64,000 bases of DNA. It comes from Streptomyces malaysiense. Its GTDB lineage: Bacteria > Actinomycetota > Actinomycetes > Streptomycetales > Streptomycetaceae. Numbering within the stretch: position 1 is the stretch's first letter; every line of letters begins with the position of its first letter. Location: assembly GCF_000980885.2 (NCBI RefSeq), contig NZ_LBDA02000029.1, forward strand, positions 1 through 64,000, read 5' to 3'. Positions 9,701 to 16,187 of the stretch are shown piece by piece. The notes under the pieces are model-generated. The model saw nothing but the letters and a program-made list of their open reading frames with translations. It was not told where the DNA came from and searched no databases. A program made the translations under genes and the position numbers.

Positions 9701-10394
9701 CCCGGGCCAGGGCCGGGTCGTCACCGCGCCGGGCGAGAGTGAGCCCCGTGTCGTCCGCGCTGGCGGCGAGCCGGTCGGGGCGGGCGTCGGACTCGGCCGC
9801 CTGCGGCAGACCCTTGGCCTGGTCGGCCGGGACCAGGGCGGTGTCGATGGGGTGCCATGCGCCGGAATCGTCATGGTAGTTGACCGGGTCGCTGTAGACG
9901 CGAGTGGTCAGTGTTCCGTCGGGATTGCTGAACTCGTCCGAGACGGCCGTTCGTTGGCCCGGCATCTCGACGCTGCGCTGGGCGTCGAAGCCCGTAGCGC
10001 CGTCAGCGCTCCCGGTGACCGGCTTGAGTTCCTGCTTCTCGGTCTTCGGCTCGACAGGGGTGAATCCGCTGCCTGCGTCGTACATCGGCAGGGCGTGCTT
10101 GCCCGCCTTCAGGTCGCCGGGGGAGAGCTCGTCGGGGCCCGTCGCGTCGGTCCGCGCCGCGCCGACCTCGTGCTTGCGTCCCGCGGCGGTACCGGTCCGC
10201 TGCGCGGGCACCTTGGCGTCCGCCCAGGGACTGTCGGCCGCCTGGGCGAAAGGGGTCAGCGCGGGCAGCGGCAGCAGGGCGGCACACAGGGCCAGCAGCA
10301 CACTGCCGGACGTCAGAGCGACGGCACGCGGAGGGCGGCCGGCGCGAGGGCGCCGGTACCGTGCGAGCAAGCGGTGTCGGGGGCGGCTGGCCAC
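792..10394 (-). CDS. Giant secreted RHS/YD-repeat polymorphic toxin with HINT domain and RNase A-like C-terminus
   Basis: The product has 3200 residues. The GTG start at 10394 has an AAGGAG four bases upstream. Order of parts: Sec signal peptide (about 1-52, AQA/A cleavage); DNRLRE-like domain (about 395-560); CARDB-like beta domain; DUF6531-type cap (about 810-890); LamG/concanavalin-like domain (about 1029-1247); dozens of YD repeats; RHS core ending in the DPFG...YDPSTGGF...NRYDYGGGDP region (about 2595-2690); a spacer with five 10-residue TRPRYSRPTN-type repeats; a HINT autoprocessing domain (Cys2932, NHP with His3007, ending VLVHNC at 3076); and a 124-residue tip. The tip has a HVLDEHV motif (His3090, His3095), an RIGNWL segment and the ending YYVSTAYPR, the pattern of the CdiA-CT RNase A-like toxin family (PF18431). 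It is likely a contact-dependent or released RNase against competitors; HINT would free the tip. The tip assignment is from memory of the family. Confidence 0.9.
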   Translation of the reverse strand: MASRPRHRLLARYRRPRAGRPPRAVALTSGSVLLALCAALLPLPALTPFAQAADSPWADAKVPAQRTGTAAGRKHEVGAARTDATGPDELSPGDLKAGKHALPMYDAGSGFTPVEPKTEKQELKPVTGSADGATGFDAQRSVEMPGQRTAVSDEFSNPDGTLTTRVYSDPVNYHDDSGAWHPIDTALVPADQAKGLPQAAESDARPDRLAASADDTGLTLARRGDDPALARVEFAGGRHAVGFGLDGAADTSAQVHQDSASYQGIRRDSDLVLQAAHGAVKETIVLDSADAPHEWTFPLTLDGLSPSLDAHGAVVLKDAGGAVQAVIPKGWMEDSAHSDKTGGPALSGDVTYHLVHNDGQWSLDVGLDDAWLNSPDRVFPVKVDPSVDIDDNGDSFVQNTWPDSNFAGDQELKIGSYDAGTDEAISYLKFGNVNSQLKNEYILDAGLGLYNDWSSSCTAQDVTVRQVTGSWSSTTVTWNNRPPSYGNLIATDSFAYGTSCSSGAKWRVIDLGQKGTDLVENWVDGSVTNDGLAIWADFSTSGPWKRFGSANSADKPYLAITHTGYGARYTVGSMTAPLTGAQSGEVSVNVKNLGDFTWEPSGWDEVRLGARIRDASTGALMSQVAYTPLNERLTPGDDATLDARIPALPPGKYTVDFDMQLLRNERWFSSEGVPVVAVSVTSQDVGPRITDVYPHPGGQVGGLTPALYMSAESIDHYPAGAALDYYFEVCEGTASTPVNCVNSGWLAQRTWNVPANKLAWGKQYIWRVKARENGLSTPLSPFYTFTTAVEQPAITSHLGGQGLDGSGREVDPGIGNYTTTATDASVAAVGPGLSVDRTYNSRDPRTDNAFGAGWSTHYDMRIEPDDDGTGNVVATLPSGRQIRFGKNPDGSYAPPYGSFSTLTAVSGGGWKLTDKEQTTYVFDGSGRLTAVTDFRGRAQTLAYDTSGNLTTATATGGRALHFTWSGGHVTTVVTDSPTTNDTALTWSYTYSGDKLTQVCGPLDAPGACTTYAYGTGSHHRTVVRDAGPFSYWRLDEKSGAVHAGSDLLLDAADHEGTYQDVQLGTAGALAGSSDTAATFNGTTSYVRLPDQVVTDTPYLTAELWFRTTGSGVLLSYQDHTLEEATTGNHTPALYVGTDGKLRGEFWNGTAAPITSASAVDDGTWHHAALTAAGNTQTLYLDGAEVGSLTGDITQVDQRFVYLGAGYWNTWPATAGTIGHFAGDLDDAAVYTRPLGARTIADQYSSGTAAAQQLTKVTLPSGRVHAAVGYDTVRDRVSSYTDADGGTYQFSPYRLTGTEDQPATDDHAAVAGTPTLTVTATDPDQRTSSWTYDPLQGDRLISQTDALGGTSSYAYDTGGFLAATTDPDGAVTRFGDDARGNKVSRTTCRDAADSATCHTSYYSYYLNSSDPLDPRNDQLTEVRDARSSGSADDTYKTTYGYDPQGDRTSTTTPATSDFPSGRSVTETYTDGTESAAGGGTEPAGLLATSTDLRGGVTHRTYTAAGDLATVADPAGVVTSYTYDALGRETNRKIVSDEHPGGVTTTTAYDGQSRPVTVTGPVTTDEVTGDKHQAKTTYTYDPDGNTLTEKVADAVGGDRTRTTTWTYDTHGNPASLTDAEGGAEQYTYDVYGHRTRLSVTGGATYRYTYTALGQAATTTLAGYTGDPNNPSTARDVVLVSSAYDPAGRLAEHTDAMGRTTRYTYYDDGLRAQEILAGFHNPDGTTRDLVLSDRTYDAAGHPATETTGNGKVTTDYETDAAGRTTATVLDPSGLARRTAYTYDAGDAVLTTTLTGAGGSRTEKVTYQRNTSGDITRQTVENGTDDLVTTRTVSDLGQTLSETSPRGNVSGADPTAYTTDYTYDELGRPVETQAPPVTAETQQSSATVRPTTTIGYDSFGDAVDARDPNGGVTHTEYDRLGRTTGVTLPDYTPPGASTPLTSEVTRAYDAEGNLASETDQLGNTTTYTYDQLGNLAKVTQPAPTTGGSAPVSTSTYDLLGEQLSATGPTGARTEATYDDLGRQVTATTDERHPAQGAFTTTLSYDDADNLLSTKTPTGLTTSGTYNAAGDPLTVTDPAGGVTSYAYGPTGLPASVTTPQGRTTRTTFDLAGRPTKVTDEDGSGTVVRTTSSSYDADGDPTGVTDALGHTTTRSFDALGDLTKLVEPVDSTTSVTTTFGYDAAGHRTRLTDGRSDTTWYTYTSHGTPESVVEPSTTAYPDASDRTWTMAYDKADRPVRELKPGGVSEQRTFDALGRITQVTGTGAEAATTAETFGYDAAGRVTSASAPGGTDTFTYDDRGDLLSSGGPSGTAAFAYDEEGRLTGRTDAAGQAAFGYDTAGRLASAADPLTGTTQTYGYDTASRLTSVTYGSTGATRSLGYDALDRLTSDTLKSPSGTTTSSVAYGYDDASRLTSRTSTGTAGSGTQSYGYDWAGRLTSWTGVNGTVTKYTWDAAGNRTSAGGVTATYDARNRLVSSGGTTYTYSARGTRTGSTDASGTKTAAFDALDRMVSADGTSYAYDALGRLVKRGTASLTYADRSNNLVAGGGRLIARDPSGGPLSTANTDGTGATSVLADLLHGDVTGSFDPATGTLDTSTAYDPFGQATAQSGTKGALGYQGGYTDPSTGQVNMSARWYDPSTGGFSSRDSWTLDPAPSINANRYDYGGGDPLTSTDPSGHWNVRDPGGGGAPAGGVCYCEESTADEARYEKEQEAEEAADYELAQEESLDEAKRSNAHSLEQEEDEAGRSSERSRRPSTTRPRYSRPTNTRPRYSRPTNTRPTYSRPTNTRPRYSRPATTRPAYSPPKDSLRSGKAEAEQRADAESRAETQADEDRTKSVDDSFTETVKDLPESPPEDLQDYSSPPDVSDDYSSPPDMSDGCSGGGLGFQCTSNGNLLDPDTGVAYCNPAAGLAVGNICVQLLSAATGPTGRTAHTEDWCSFSPDTKVLMGGGRTKPIGKIKTGDKVEAADPKTGKHQGARAVQHVWINHDHDLLDLTIRTKDGHTATLHTTANHPFWDDTTHTWVPAGKLHIGDALNTATNGHAHVEATRPTPGAANRWNLTVQQLHTYYVLAGATPVLVHNCNNLTADDARFPAAHVLDEHVNVSDQRLIQMAQTSGVKSRFTDLQTAQQVVDYGIASNQKRIGNWLRGGGVGPLEIKGRFGANNPIGVRADASGSITPTSNAYTIILQRAAGHPGGYYVSTAYPR
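2011..2160. repeat. Five 30-bp tandem repeats inside the RHS toxin gene
   Basis: Five 30-bp units start at 2011, 2041, 2071, 2101 and 2131; the middle three differ at only two positions. On the coding (minus) strand each unit encodes ten residues rich in Arg, Pro, Tyr and Ser. They form a flexible spacer between the RHS core and the HINT domain. In-frame length means unit number can change by slippage without breaking the gene. Confidence 0.9.
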
Positions 10395-10862
10395 GGAACT
10401 CCTTCAAACCACAAGGCCGACCGCCCGCGCACGCGCGTCGGACAAACACGCGGGTGCTGGGCGGCCGGCCATAAGCAGGACACAGGGGCAGCCCATGCCG
10501 AAGAGCAGGACTTACCCAAGCGGCGTACACGTTAGATGATCAGAAGTTTTGTGAAAGCGTGCCCATGACAACAAATCCATAACGCGTTCACGGAATCCAG
10601 ACCGTTTTCCAAATCGGGGCCGATAGTCGCAGCTCTGCCAACTCGACTAATTCATAGGGAATTTGAGTCGGGCCGGATCGCTTCCTGTCGGTTCGCGCCC
10701 GGTTGATCGCCGTGATCGATCCGAGACCGGCGCGTGGATAACCTGCGCCTCGATCGCGGACACCGCGATGCGCGGCCACTGCGGCGACACCGGCTCGGCG
10801 CTTCGCCGGATCGGACGCAGCGGTCACCTGCGACTGGACGAGCGAAGGGCTGATGGGCGGTC
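10395..10862. promoter_or_regulatory. Divergent intergenic region between toxin gene and FG-GAP gene
   Basis: This 468-bp stretch separates two divergent genes and must hold both promoters. Its middle (about 10530-10620) is A/T-rich for this genome. I see no RNA gene, long palindrome or further reading frame in it. Confidence 0.5.
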
Positions 10863-12548
10863 ATGGCCGAGAACGAGGCTGCGGAAGAGTCCGGGAACGG
10901 GGACTCGGCGGAGACCGACGGGACCACGACCCGCAGCGGAACCGGGAGCGGGATCGGAACCAGGAACGGAACTGGGAGCCCGGCCAAGAGCCGGACCGGC
11001 CCCGCGTCGGGGAGAGGCCGCCGCCCCAGGGCGTGGCAGTTGCTGGCCGCCCTGCTCGCCTGCATCACCGCGGTGACGGCCGCCGTCCTCACCGCCGGAT
11101 CGGGCGGCGCCGCCCAGCCCTACGACTTCAACGGCGACGGCACACCGGACCTCGCCGTCGGCCTGCCCGGCGACACCGTCAACGGGAACGTGCGTGCCGG
11201 CTCGGTCCTCGTCGCGGACGGCACCTCGTCCGGACCCGCCGGCACCTCGACCCTGATCAACCAGGACTCGACCGGCGTCCCGGGCGCCGCCGAGACGGAC
11301 GACAGTTTCGGGCAGAACTTCGTCAGCGCCGACTTCAACCACGACGGCTACGCCGACCTCGCGGTCTCCTCGCCCTTCGAAGCCATCGACACCACCACGG
11401 GTGCCGGCATGCTGACGGTGCACTACGGCACATCCAGCGGTCTTGACGGTTCCCGTACGGACGAGTTCAACGAGGGCGCCTCGGGCATGCCCGGATCCGT
11501 GTCCACCGACCACGTCTTCACCTACTCCCTGGCCGCCGGCGACCTCAACGGCGACGGCTACGCCGACCTCGCCATCGGTGAGCCGTTCGAGGGAGTGAAC
11601 GGCCATGCCCATGCCGGCACCATCAAGATCATGTTCGGTTCGGCGAACGGCCTCACCACCGCCGACACGATTCAGATCGACGAGTCGACCACCAACGTCC
11701 CCGGCACCCCGGAGGCCGAGGACCGCTTCGGTGACCAGGTCGCCATCGCCGACGTCAATGGCGACGGCACCGCGGACCTGGTCTCCGCCACCACCGGCGA
11801 GCAGATCTCCGGCAGCTCCGACCGCGGCTCGATCCATGTGATGTACGGGCCCATCACCGCCGCCCCCGCCTCCGACGGGTACGTCGACTCCGGAAACATC
11901 GACGGCATCAGCGAGTTCGCGGGCAGCGCGCTGGCCGTCGGACACTTCAACAACGACGCGTACGCGGACGTGGCCGTCGGCGTCCCCGGTCAGGAGATCG
12001 GTGACCAGGGTGCGGCCGGGCGCATCGCCGTCTTCTACGGAACCGCGCACGGCCTGTCCGCGGACAACATGGAACTCTTCGACGAGGACACACCGGGAGT
12101 CGCCGGCGCTCCCGAGTCCGGCGACCGCTTCGGCACCTCGCTCGCGGCCGGCGACTTCGACGGCGACGGGGTGGACGACCTGATCGTCGGGGTGGGCAAC
12201 GAGGCGATCGGCTCCACCAAGGGCGCAGGTGCCGCCGTGGTCCTCTTCGGCAACGCCACCGGCGGCATCACCGCCAAGGGGTCGATATGGGTCGACCAGA
12301 GCACCTCGGGCGTGCCCGGCACCATCGACACCGACGACCACTTCGGCTGGACCGTCGGAGCGTTGGACACCGACGGAGACGGCCGCGTCGAACCGCTGAT
12401 CGGCGCACCCGGAAACGCGGCGGGTACGGTCACCGTCCTCAAGGTCGAGCCGGGCACCCTCAAGTCCGCCACTGCCTACGCACAGAGCGACCTGGGCGGC
12501 GCCACCGGTCTCGACGGTGACGCCTTCGGTATCGCGCTACCGCACTGA
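10863..12548 (+). CDS. Membrane-anchored FG-GAP (integrin-alpha-like) repeat protein
   Basis: The product has 561 residues. A charged, low-complexity N-terminus (1-57, Gly/Thr/Arg-rich) precedes one hydrophobic segment at about 58-78, which acts as a signal or signal anchor. The rest is a beta-propeller of seven FG-GAP repeats, each with a calcium-binding DxNGDGxxDL-type loop (for example DFNGDGTPDL near residue 87, DLNGDGYADL near 226, DFDGDGVDDL near 431). Such proteins are exported and bind ligands or surfaces; no enzyme motif is seen. The ATG has only a weak upstream GGGCGG. It stands alone, divergent from the RHS toxin gene, with no evidence that the two work together. Confidence 0.85.
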   Translation: MAENEAAEESGNGDSAETDGTTTRSGTGSGIGTRNGTGSPAKSRTGPASGRGRRPRAWQLLAALLACITAVTAAVLTAGSGGAAQPYDFNGDGTPDLAVGLPGDTVNGNVRAGSVLVADGTSSGPAGTSTLINQDSTGVPGAAETDDSFGQNFVSADFNHDGYADLAVSSPFEAIDTTTGAGMLTVHYGTSSGLDGSRTDEFNEGASGMPGSVSTDHVFTYSLAAGDLNGDGYADLAIGEPFEGVNGHAHAGTIKIMFGSANGLTTADTIQIDESTTNVPGTPEAEDRFGDQVAIADVNGDGTADLVSATTGEQISGSSDRGSIHVMYGPITAAPASDGYVDSGNIDGISEFAGSALAVGHFNNDAYADVAVGVPGQEIGDQGAAGRIAVFYGTAHGLSADNMELFDEDTPGVAGAPESGDRFGTSLAAGDFDGDGVDDLIVGVGNEAIGSTKGAGAAVVLFGNATGGITAKGSIWVDQSTSGVPGTIDTDDHFGWTVGALDTDGDGRVEPLIGAPGNAAGTVTVLKVEPGTLKSATAYAQSDLGGATGLDGDAFGIALPH

Positions 12549-13181
12549 CAGCGGAGAACCGGACTTCTTCCACGTGTTCGTGCGCGGGAGACCCGCAGGC
12601 CCTGGGCGGGGCACACACGCCGCCGGCGCCGACCGGGGGCGGTGGCACCCCTCTTGGAGATGGGCGGGTGACTCCTGGGCCGGCTGAGCGCACCGAACGC
12701 TGACCGAGCCGGGACGGGGTGGAGCCGCCCTATGGCACCGAGCCGGGGAGAGTCCGACGACCCGGACGCGAGGGAGAACCCCGTCGAGTTCTCCGCGAAT
12801 GTGAGACACCGCTCACCGGGCCGCACCATGGCCGGTACGGTGAGCGCCGAGCCGAAGGGGCCGGGCACGGGGCGGTGAGCACCGCACGGAACCGCGGGCC
12901 GGAGGCGCGGACGCAAGGGCAACGGCCGGGGCCGCCACCCCCCACAGGAGAGGCCCCGACCGTCGCTCTGAGGGCCGCTGGGCGACCCGTACTCTCTACA
13001 GCGCCGTGGGTGCGTTTTCTGTCACACCTCGGGCGCGCTGCGTCCTCACCCGGTGCTCACCCTGCGCATACCCGCACTCGGTCACGAGTTAGTTGCATCT
13101 TCTACGGACATGGACGGGGCAAGGTTTCACGCCGTAACGTGCCATTCGCGCCGACCAGGAGACAGGCGCAAAGGGAGTGCG
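12549..13181. other. Long region without a supported gene, upstream of ECF sigma gene
   Basis: These 633 bases carry open frames on both strands, but none has a recognisable product, good ribosome-binding site or typical third-position pattern. It probably contains the terminator of the FG-GAP gene and the promoter of the sigma-factor gene. I see no RNA gene. Confidence 0.4.
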
Positions 13182-13904
13182 GTGCTGGGGGACGACGCGG
13201 AGCTGACCACCGCGGTGTGTGCGGCACAGGAAGGTGACGAGAGCGCGTTCCGTGCGGTGTACCGCGCGGTGCACCCACGGCTGCTCGGGTACGTGCGCAC
13301 ACTCGTCGGCGATCCGGACGCCGAGGACGTGGCCTCCGAGGCCTGGTTGCAGATCGCCCGCGACCTCGACCGGTTCAGCGGTGACGCCGACCGGTTCCGC
13401 GGCTGGGCCGCCCGGATCGCCCGCAACCGTGCCCTGGACCACATCCGGATGCGCGGCCGCCGCCCCGCGATAGGCGGCGACGAGACCGAGCTGACCGGCC
13501 GCGCCGCCGAGTCCGACACCGCGGGCGAGGCCATCGAGGCGCTCACCACCGGCGGCACCCTCTCCCTCATCGCCCGGCTCCCGCAGGACCAGGCCGAGGC
13601 GGTCGTCCTGCGTGTGGTCGTCGGCCTGGACGCCAAGACCGCCGCCGAGACCCTCGGCAAACGCGCCGGTGCCGTCCGCACCGCCGCGCACCGCGGCCTG
13701 AAACGGCTCGCCGAACTGCTCGGCGACGACCCGGAGACGGCGAACGTCCTCGACGCGCTGCCACCCCAGCGGGACCCCGAGCAGACCCCACGGCCGCGAT
13801 CGAGGCGAGCGGCCCGGCAGGACCCCGAGCGAGAACCGCGTGGACGCGCGGTGACGTCCGCCACTGTGACGCATACGCGCGCGCGGACGCAGAAGGACAT
13901 GTGA
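13182..13904 (+). CDS. ECF-type RNA polymerase sigma factor
   Basis: The product has about 240 residues. Sigma region 2 is seen as HPRLLGYVRTL...DAEDVASEAWLQIARDLDRF...RGWAARIARNRALDHIR, and region 4 as LPQDQAEAVVLRVVVGL followed by the helix-turn-helix AETLGKRAGAVRTAAHRGLKRL. A basic Pro/Arg-rich tail of about 50 residues follows. I place the start at GTG 13182, with GGGAG four bases before it; the frame is open back to an ATG at 13053, but those 43 residues do not resemble sigma factors. The next gene starts one base inside the stop (TGATG), so the two are translationally coupled, and that membrane protein may be its regulator or target. Confidence 0.85.
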   Translation: MLGDDAELTTAVCAAQEGDESAFRAVYRAVHPRLLGYVRTLVGDPDAEDVASEAWLQIARDLDRFSGDADRFRGWAARIARNRALDHIRMRGRRPAIGGDETELTGRAAESDTAGEAIEALTTGGTLSLIARLPQDQAEAVVLRVVVGLDAKTAAETLGKRAGAVRTAAHRGLKRLAELLGDDPETANVLDALPPQRDPEQTPRPRSRRAARQDPEREPRGRAVTSATVTHTRARTQKDM

Positions 13905-15103
13905 TGGCCGACGAGCAGGACAAGTGGCTCAACCCGGGGACGGCGGAACGCCTGTTGGACGGGGAGCCCCTGGAAGCCGTCGACCCCTCCACCCGTGACC
14001 AGGCCGAACGCCTCGCCCGGGTGCTCGACGCCCTGTCCGTGCAGGCGGCCCCGGCCACCTGCGAACTCCCCGGTGAGCAGGCCGCCCTGGCCGCGTTCCG
14101 CAAGGCCCGGGAGGCGGCCGCCGACGAGCGGACCGCCGCGCTCGCCGCGGCGGCGCCCGGCCACCGGACCGGCACCGGCGCGCACGGACACGGCGCGGGT
14201 GTCCGCGGCCATGACGCCGGGCTCGTCCGCATCGGCGCCCCCGCCCGGCGGCCCGCGGCCCCGGGCCGCCGCCCCGGCTGGGGCCGTCCGGTCCGGCTCG
14301 CCCTGGCGGCCGTCCTGGCCGCCGGCACCCTCGGCGGGGTCGCCATGGCCGCCGGCGGGGTGCTGCCCACGCCGTTCGAAGTGGAGAAGCCGGGGCCCGC
14401 CGCCACCGCCACCACGGACAGCTCCGCCCGCCCGTCCGCCTCGGCCACCCCGCGGGCGACCGGCGACCTCGACACTCCCGGGGGCGGCGCGGACGCGGGG
14501 CCGAGCGCCGGCGCCGGCCGCGCCGGCGCGACCGACGGCCGTACGGGCACGAGCGCCCGCCCCGGCACCTCCGCCTCCCCGGGCGGCCGCTGGAACGGGG
14601 CGATCAACGCCTGCCGCGACCTGCGCTCCGGCACCGGACTCGGCGCGGACCGCCGACGCGCCCTGGAGAACCTCGCGGGCGGCTCCGCGCGGCTCACGCA
14701 GTACTGCAAGCTCATGCTGGCCGCGGGCGACCATGCCATCGGCAGCACCACCCAGGGCAAGAGCCGCGACTACGGCGGCCAGGGCTCGGACCAGGGCCAG
14801 GGCGGGGGCTCCGGCCAGGGCGGTGACGGCCGGGGCGGTGACGGAAAGGGCGACGACGAGAGCCACCCCGGCACGGGCCACGGCACGGGCCGCGGCACCG
14901 GGAAGAGCCGGGGCGGCGACGGGAGCGGCGGCGGCGACATGTTCGGCAAGGTGCGCGTCCGGCGCCGCGGCCCCGCCGCACCGGCACCCGCGCCGACGCA
15001 CGCCCCCAGGCACACCCCGCCGCACGCCCCGCGCGGCGGCGGCAGGTCCCGGTCAGCCGCCACCCCTCGGCCGGCTCCCGCTGCTCCCACCCCCGCCCGC
15101 TGA
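13904..15103 (+). CDS. Membrane protein coupled to ECF sigma factor (possible anti-sigma-like partner)
   Basis: The product has 399 residues. The soluble N-terminus (about 1-125) is acidic and contains repeated Glu/Ala helices; one transmembrane segment lies at about 129-152 (RLALAAVLAAGTLGGVAMAAGG). The outer part is low-complexity (Thr/Ala/Pro, then long Gly/Gln/Asp-Gly runs) and ends in a very basic Arg/Pro tail. One ordered block, WNGAINACRDLRSGTGLGADRRRALENLAGGS, with cysteines lies near residues 225-270. No zinc-binding HxxxCxxC of classical anti-sigma factors is seen. ATG 13904 overlaps the sigma stop by one base with AGAAGGA six bases upstream; GTG 13901 is the alternative start. A membrane-bound regulator of the sigma factor is likely from position only. 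Confidence 0.75.
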   Translation: MADEQDKWLNPGTAERLLDGEPLEAVDPSTRDQAERLARVLDALSVQAAPATCELPGEQAALAAFRKAREAAADERTAALAAAAPGHRTGTGAHGHGAGVRGHDAGLVRIGAPARRPAAPGRRPGWGRPVRLALAAVLAAGTLGGVAMAAGGVLPTPFEVEKPGPAATATTDSSARPSASATPRATGDLDTPGGGADAGPSAGAGRAGATDGRTGTSARPGTSASPGGRWNGAINACRDLRSGTGLGADRRRALENLAGGSARLTQYCKLMLAAGDHAIGSTTQGKSRDYGGQGSDQGQGGGSGQGGDGRGGDGKGDDESHPGTGHGTGRGTGKSRGGDGSGGGDMFGKVRVRRRGPAAPAPAPTHAPRHTPPHAPRGGGRSRSAATPRPAPAAPTPAR

Positions 15104-15343
15104 CCGATCTTGATCGTTTGCACCCGTCTGACCTGGCGTTTTCATGTGTCTCGAAAGTTTCTCCGCGCAGGGTGTGACACTTTTGGATCCCTCGACGCAG
15201 TACTGAGTGAGCCGACTGGTCATCGGCCGTGGCACTGAGCCGGGGTTCCCCCCGTACCTGCGGCTCGTGCACCTGGCGCGGGCGGGACACGTTCCCCCGG
15301 TCCCGCCCGCGCCCCAAGCCCGGCCACTCGGCCGCCCCCGGCC

Positions 15344-16126
15344 TCACCGGTACACGACGACCTTGTCGCCCACCCGCACCTCGGCGAACATCCGGGCGAT
15401 CACCGCCTCGTCCCGTACGTTCACGCACCCGTGCGACCCCCCGGCGTAGCCGCGCGCGGCGAAGTCGTACGAGTAGTGCACCGCCTCGCCGCCGCTGAAG
15501 AACATCGCGTACGGCATCGGAGAGTCGTACAGGGTCGACACATGGTGGCGGGACTTCCAGTACACGTGGAAGGTGCCCTCGCGGGTCGGGCTGTGCCGCG
15601 TGCCGAAGCGCACCGCCGTCTCGGACACGGTCCGTCCGTCGACCATCCAGCGCAGTGTCCGGCTGGTCTTGCTGACGCACAGCGCCCGCCCGGTCAGACA
15701 GCGCGGATCGGGCGGGGCGGCGGGCTGGCCGCCCATCAGATACAGCTCCCACCTGCCCGGCGGACGGGTCATCGCCACCAGCCGCCGCCAGGTCACGGCG
15801 TCCGTGACGCCGGTGACCGGCAGTCCGCGCCTGCCCTGGAAGCCGCGTACGGCCCGCTCGGTGAGATCGTCGTACGAACCCGTGGGTCCGTCGAACAGCC
15901 AGTCCAGCTGCCGCAGCCGCGCCTGGAGTTCCCGTACGCCCGGTCCGCTGTCGCCGGGCTGCCACGGCGCCCCCGACCCCGCCGCGGAGACCGGGCCCCC
16001 GCCCGGCGGCCGGCCGTCGGCGCCCAGCGGCTGGACGGCGCATCCGCAGAGCGCGGCGAGGGCGGCGAGAACTCCGAGCGCGGCGAGGGTCCTGCCCCTG
16101 GTCCTCATCCCCGGATGCTTCCCCAC
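15344..16126 (-). CDS. L,D-transpeptidase lipoprotein with peptidoglycan-binding domain
   Basis: The product has 260 residues from GTG 16126, or 254 from ATG 16108; the start is uncertain. A lipoprotein signal ends in LAALCGC. A peptidoglycan-binding (PG_binding_1) repeat follows (about 55-115: GDSGPGVRELQARLRQLDWL...ERAVRGFQGRRGLPVTGVTD). The C-terminal half is a YkuD catalytic domain with the active-site signature SHGCVNVRDEAV, containing the nucleophilic cysteine. Such enzymes make 3-3 meso-diaminopimelate crosslinks or attach proteins to peptidoglycan outside the membrane. It is monocistronic, divergent from the mutase gene. Confidence 0.9.
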   Translation of the reverse strand: MGKHPGMRTRGRTLAALGVLAALAALCGCAVQPLGADGRPPGGGPVSAAGSGAPWQPGDSGPGVRELQARLRQLDWLFDGPTGSYDDLTERAVRGFQGRRGLPVTGVTDAVTWRRLVAMTRPPGRWELYLMGGQPAAPPDPRCLTGRALCVSKTSRTLRWMVDGRTVSETAVRFGTRHSPTREGTFHVYWKSRHHVSTLYDSPMPYAMFFSGGEAVHYSYDFAARGYAGGSHGCVNVRDEAVIARMFAEVRVGDKVVVYR

Positions 16127-16187
16127 GTGACCCCCGTCGAACTACGGGGCATGGTGAGGAGGTACGGAACGTCCTGCGGAGGCATCC

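Noticed and set aside
1959..10535. A 2858-codon open frame antisense to the RHS toxin gene
   Set aside because: It is a mirror of the third-position G/C bias of the real gene; the product is Val/Gly/Arg-rich with no domains, while the minus strand has clear YD, LamG and HINT domains.
12719..13237. 172-codon frame upstream of the sigma factor
   Set aside because: Composition is Arg/Pro/Gly-rich without domain or ribosome-binding site, and it overlaps the sigma start in another frame.
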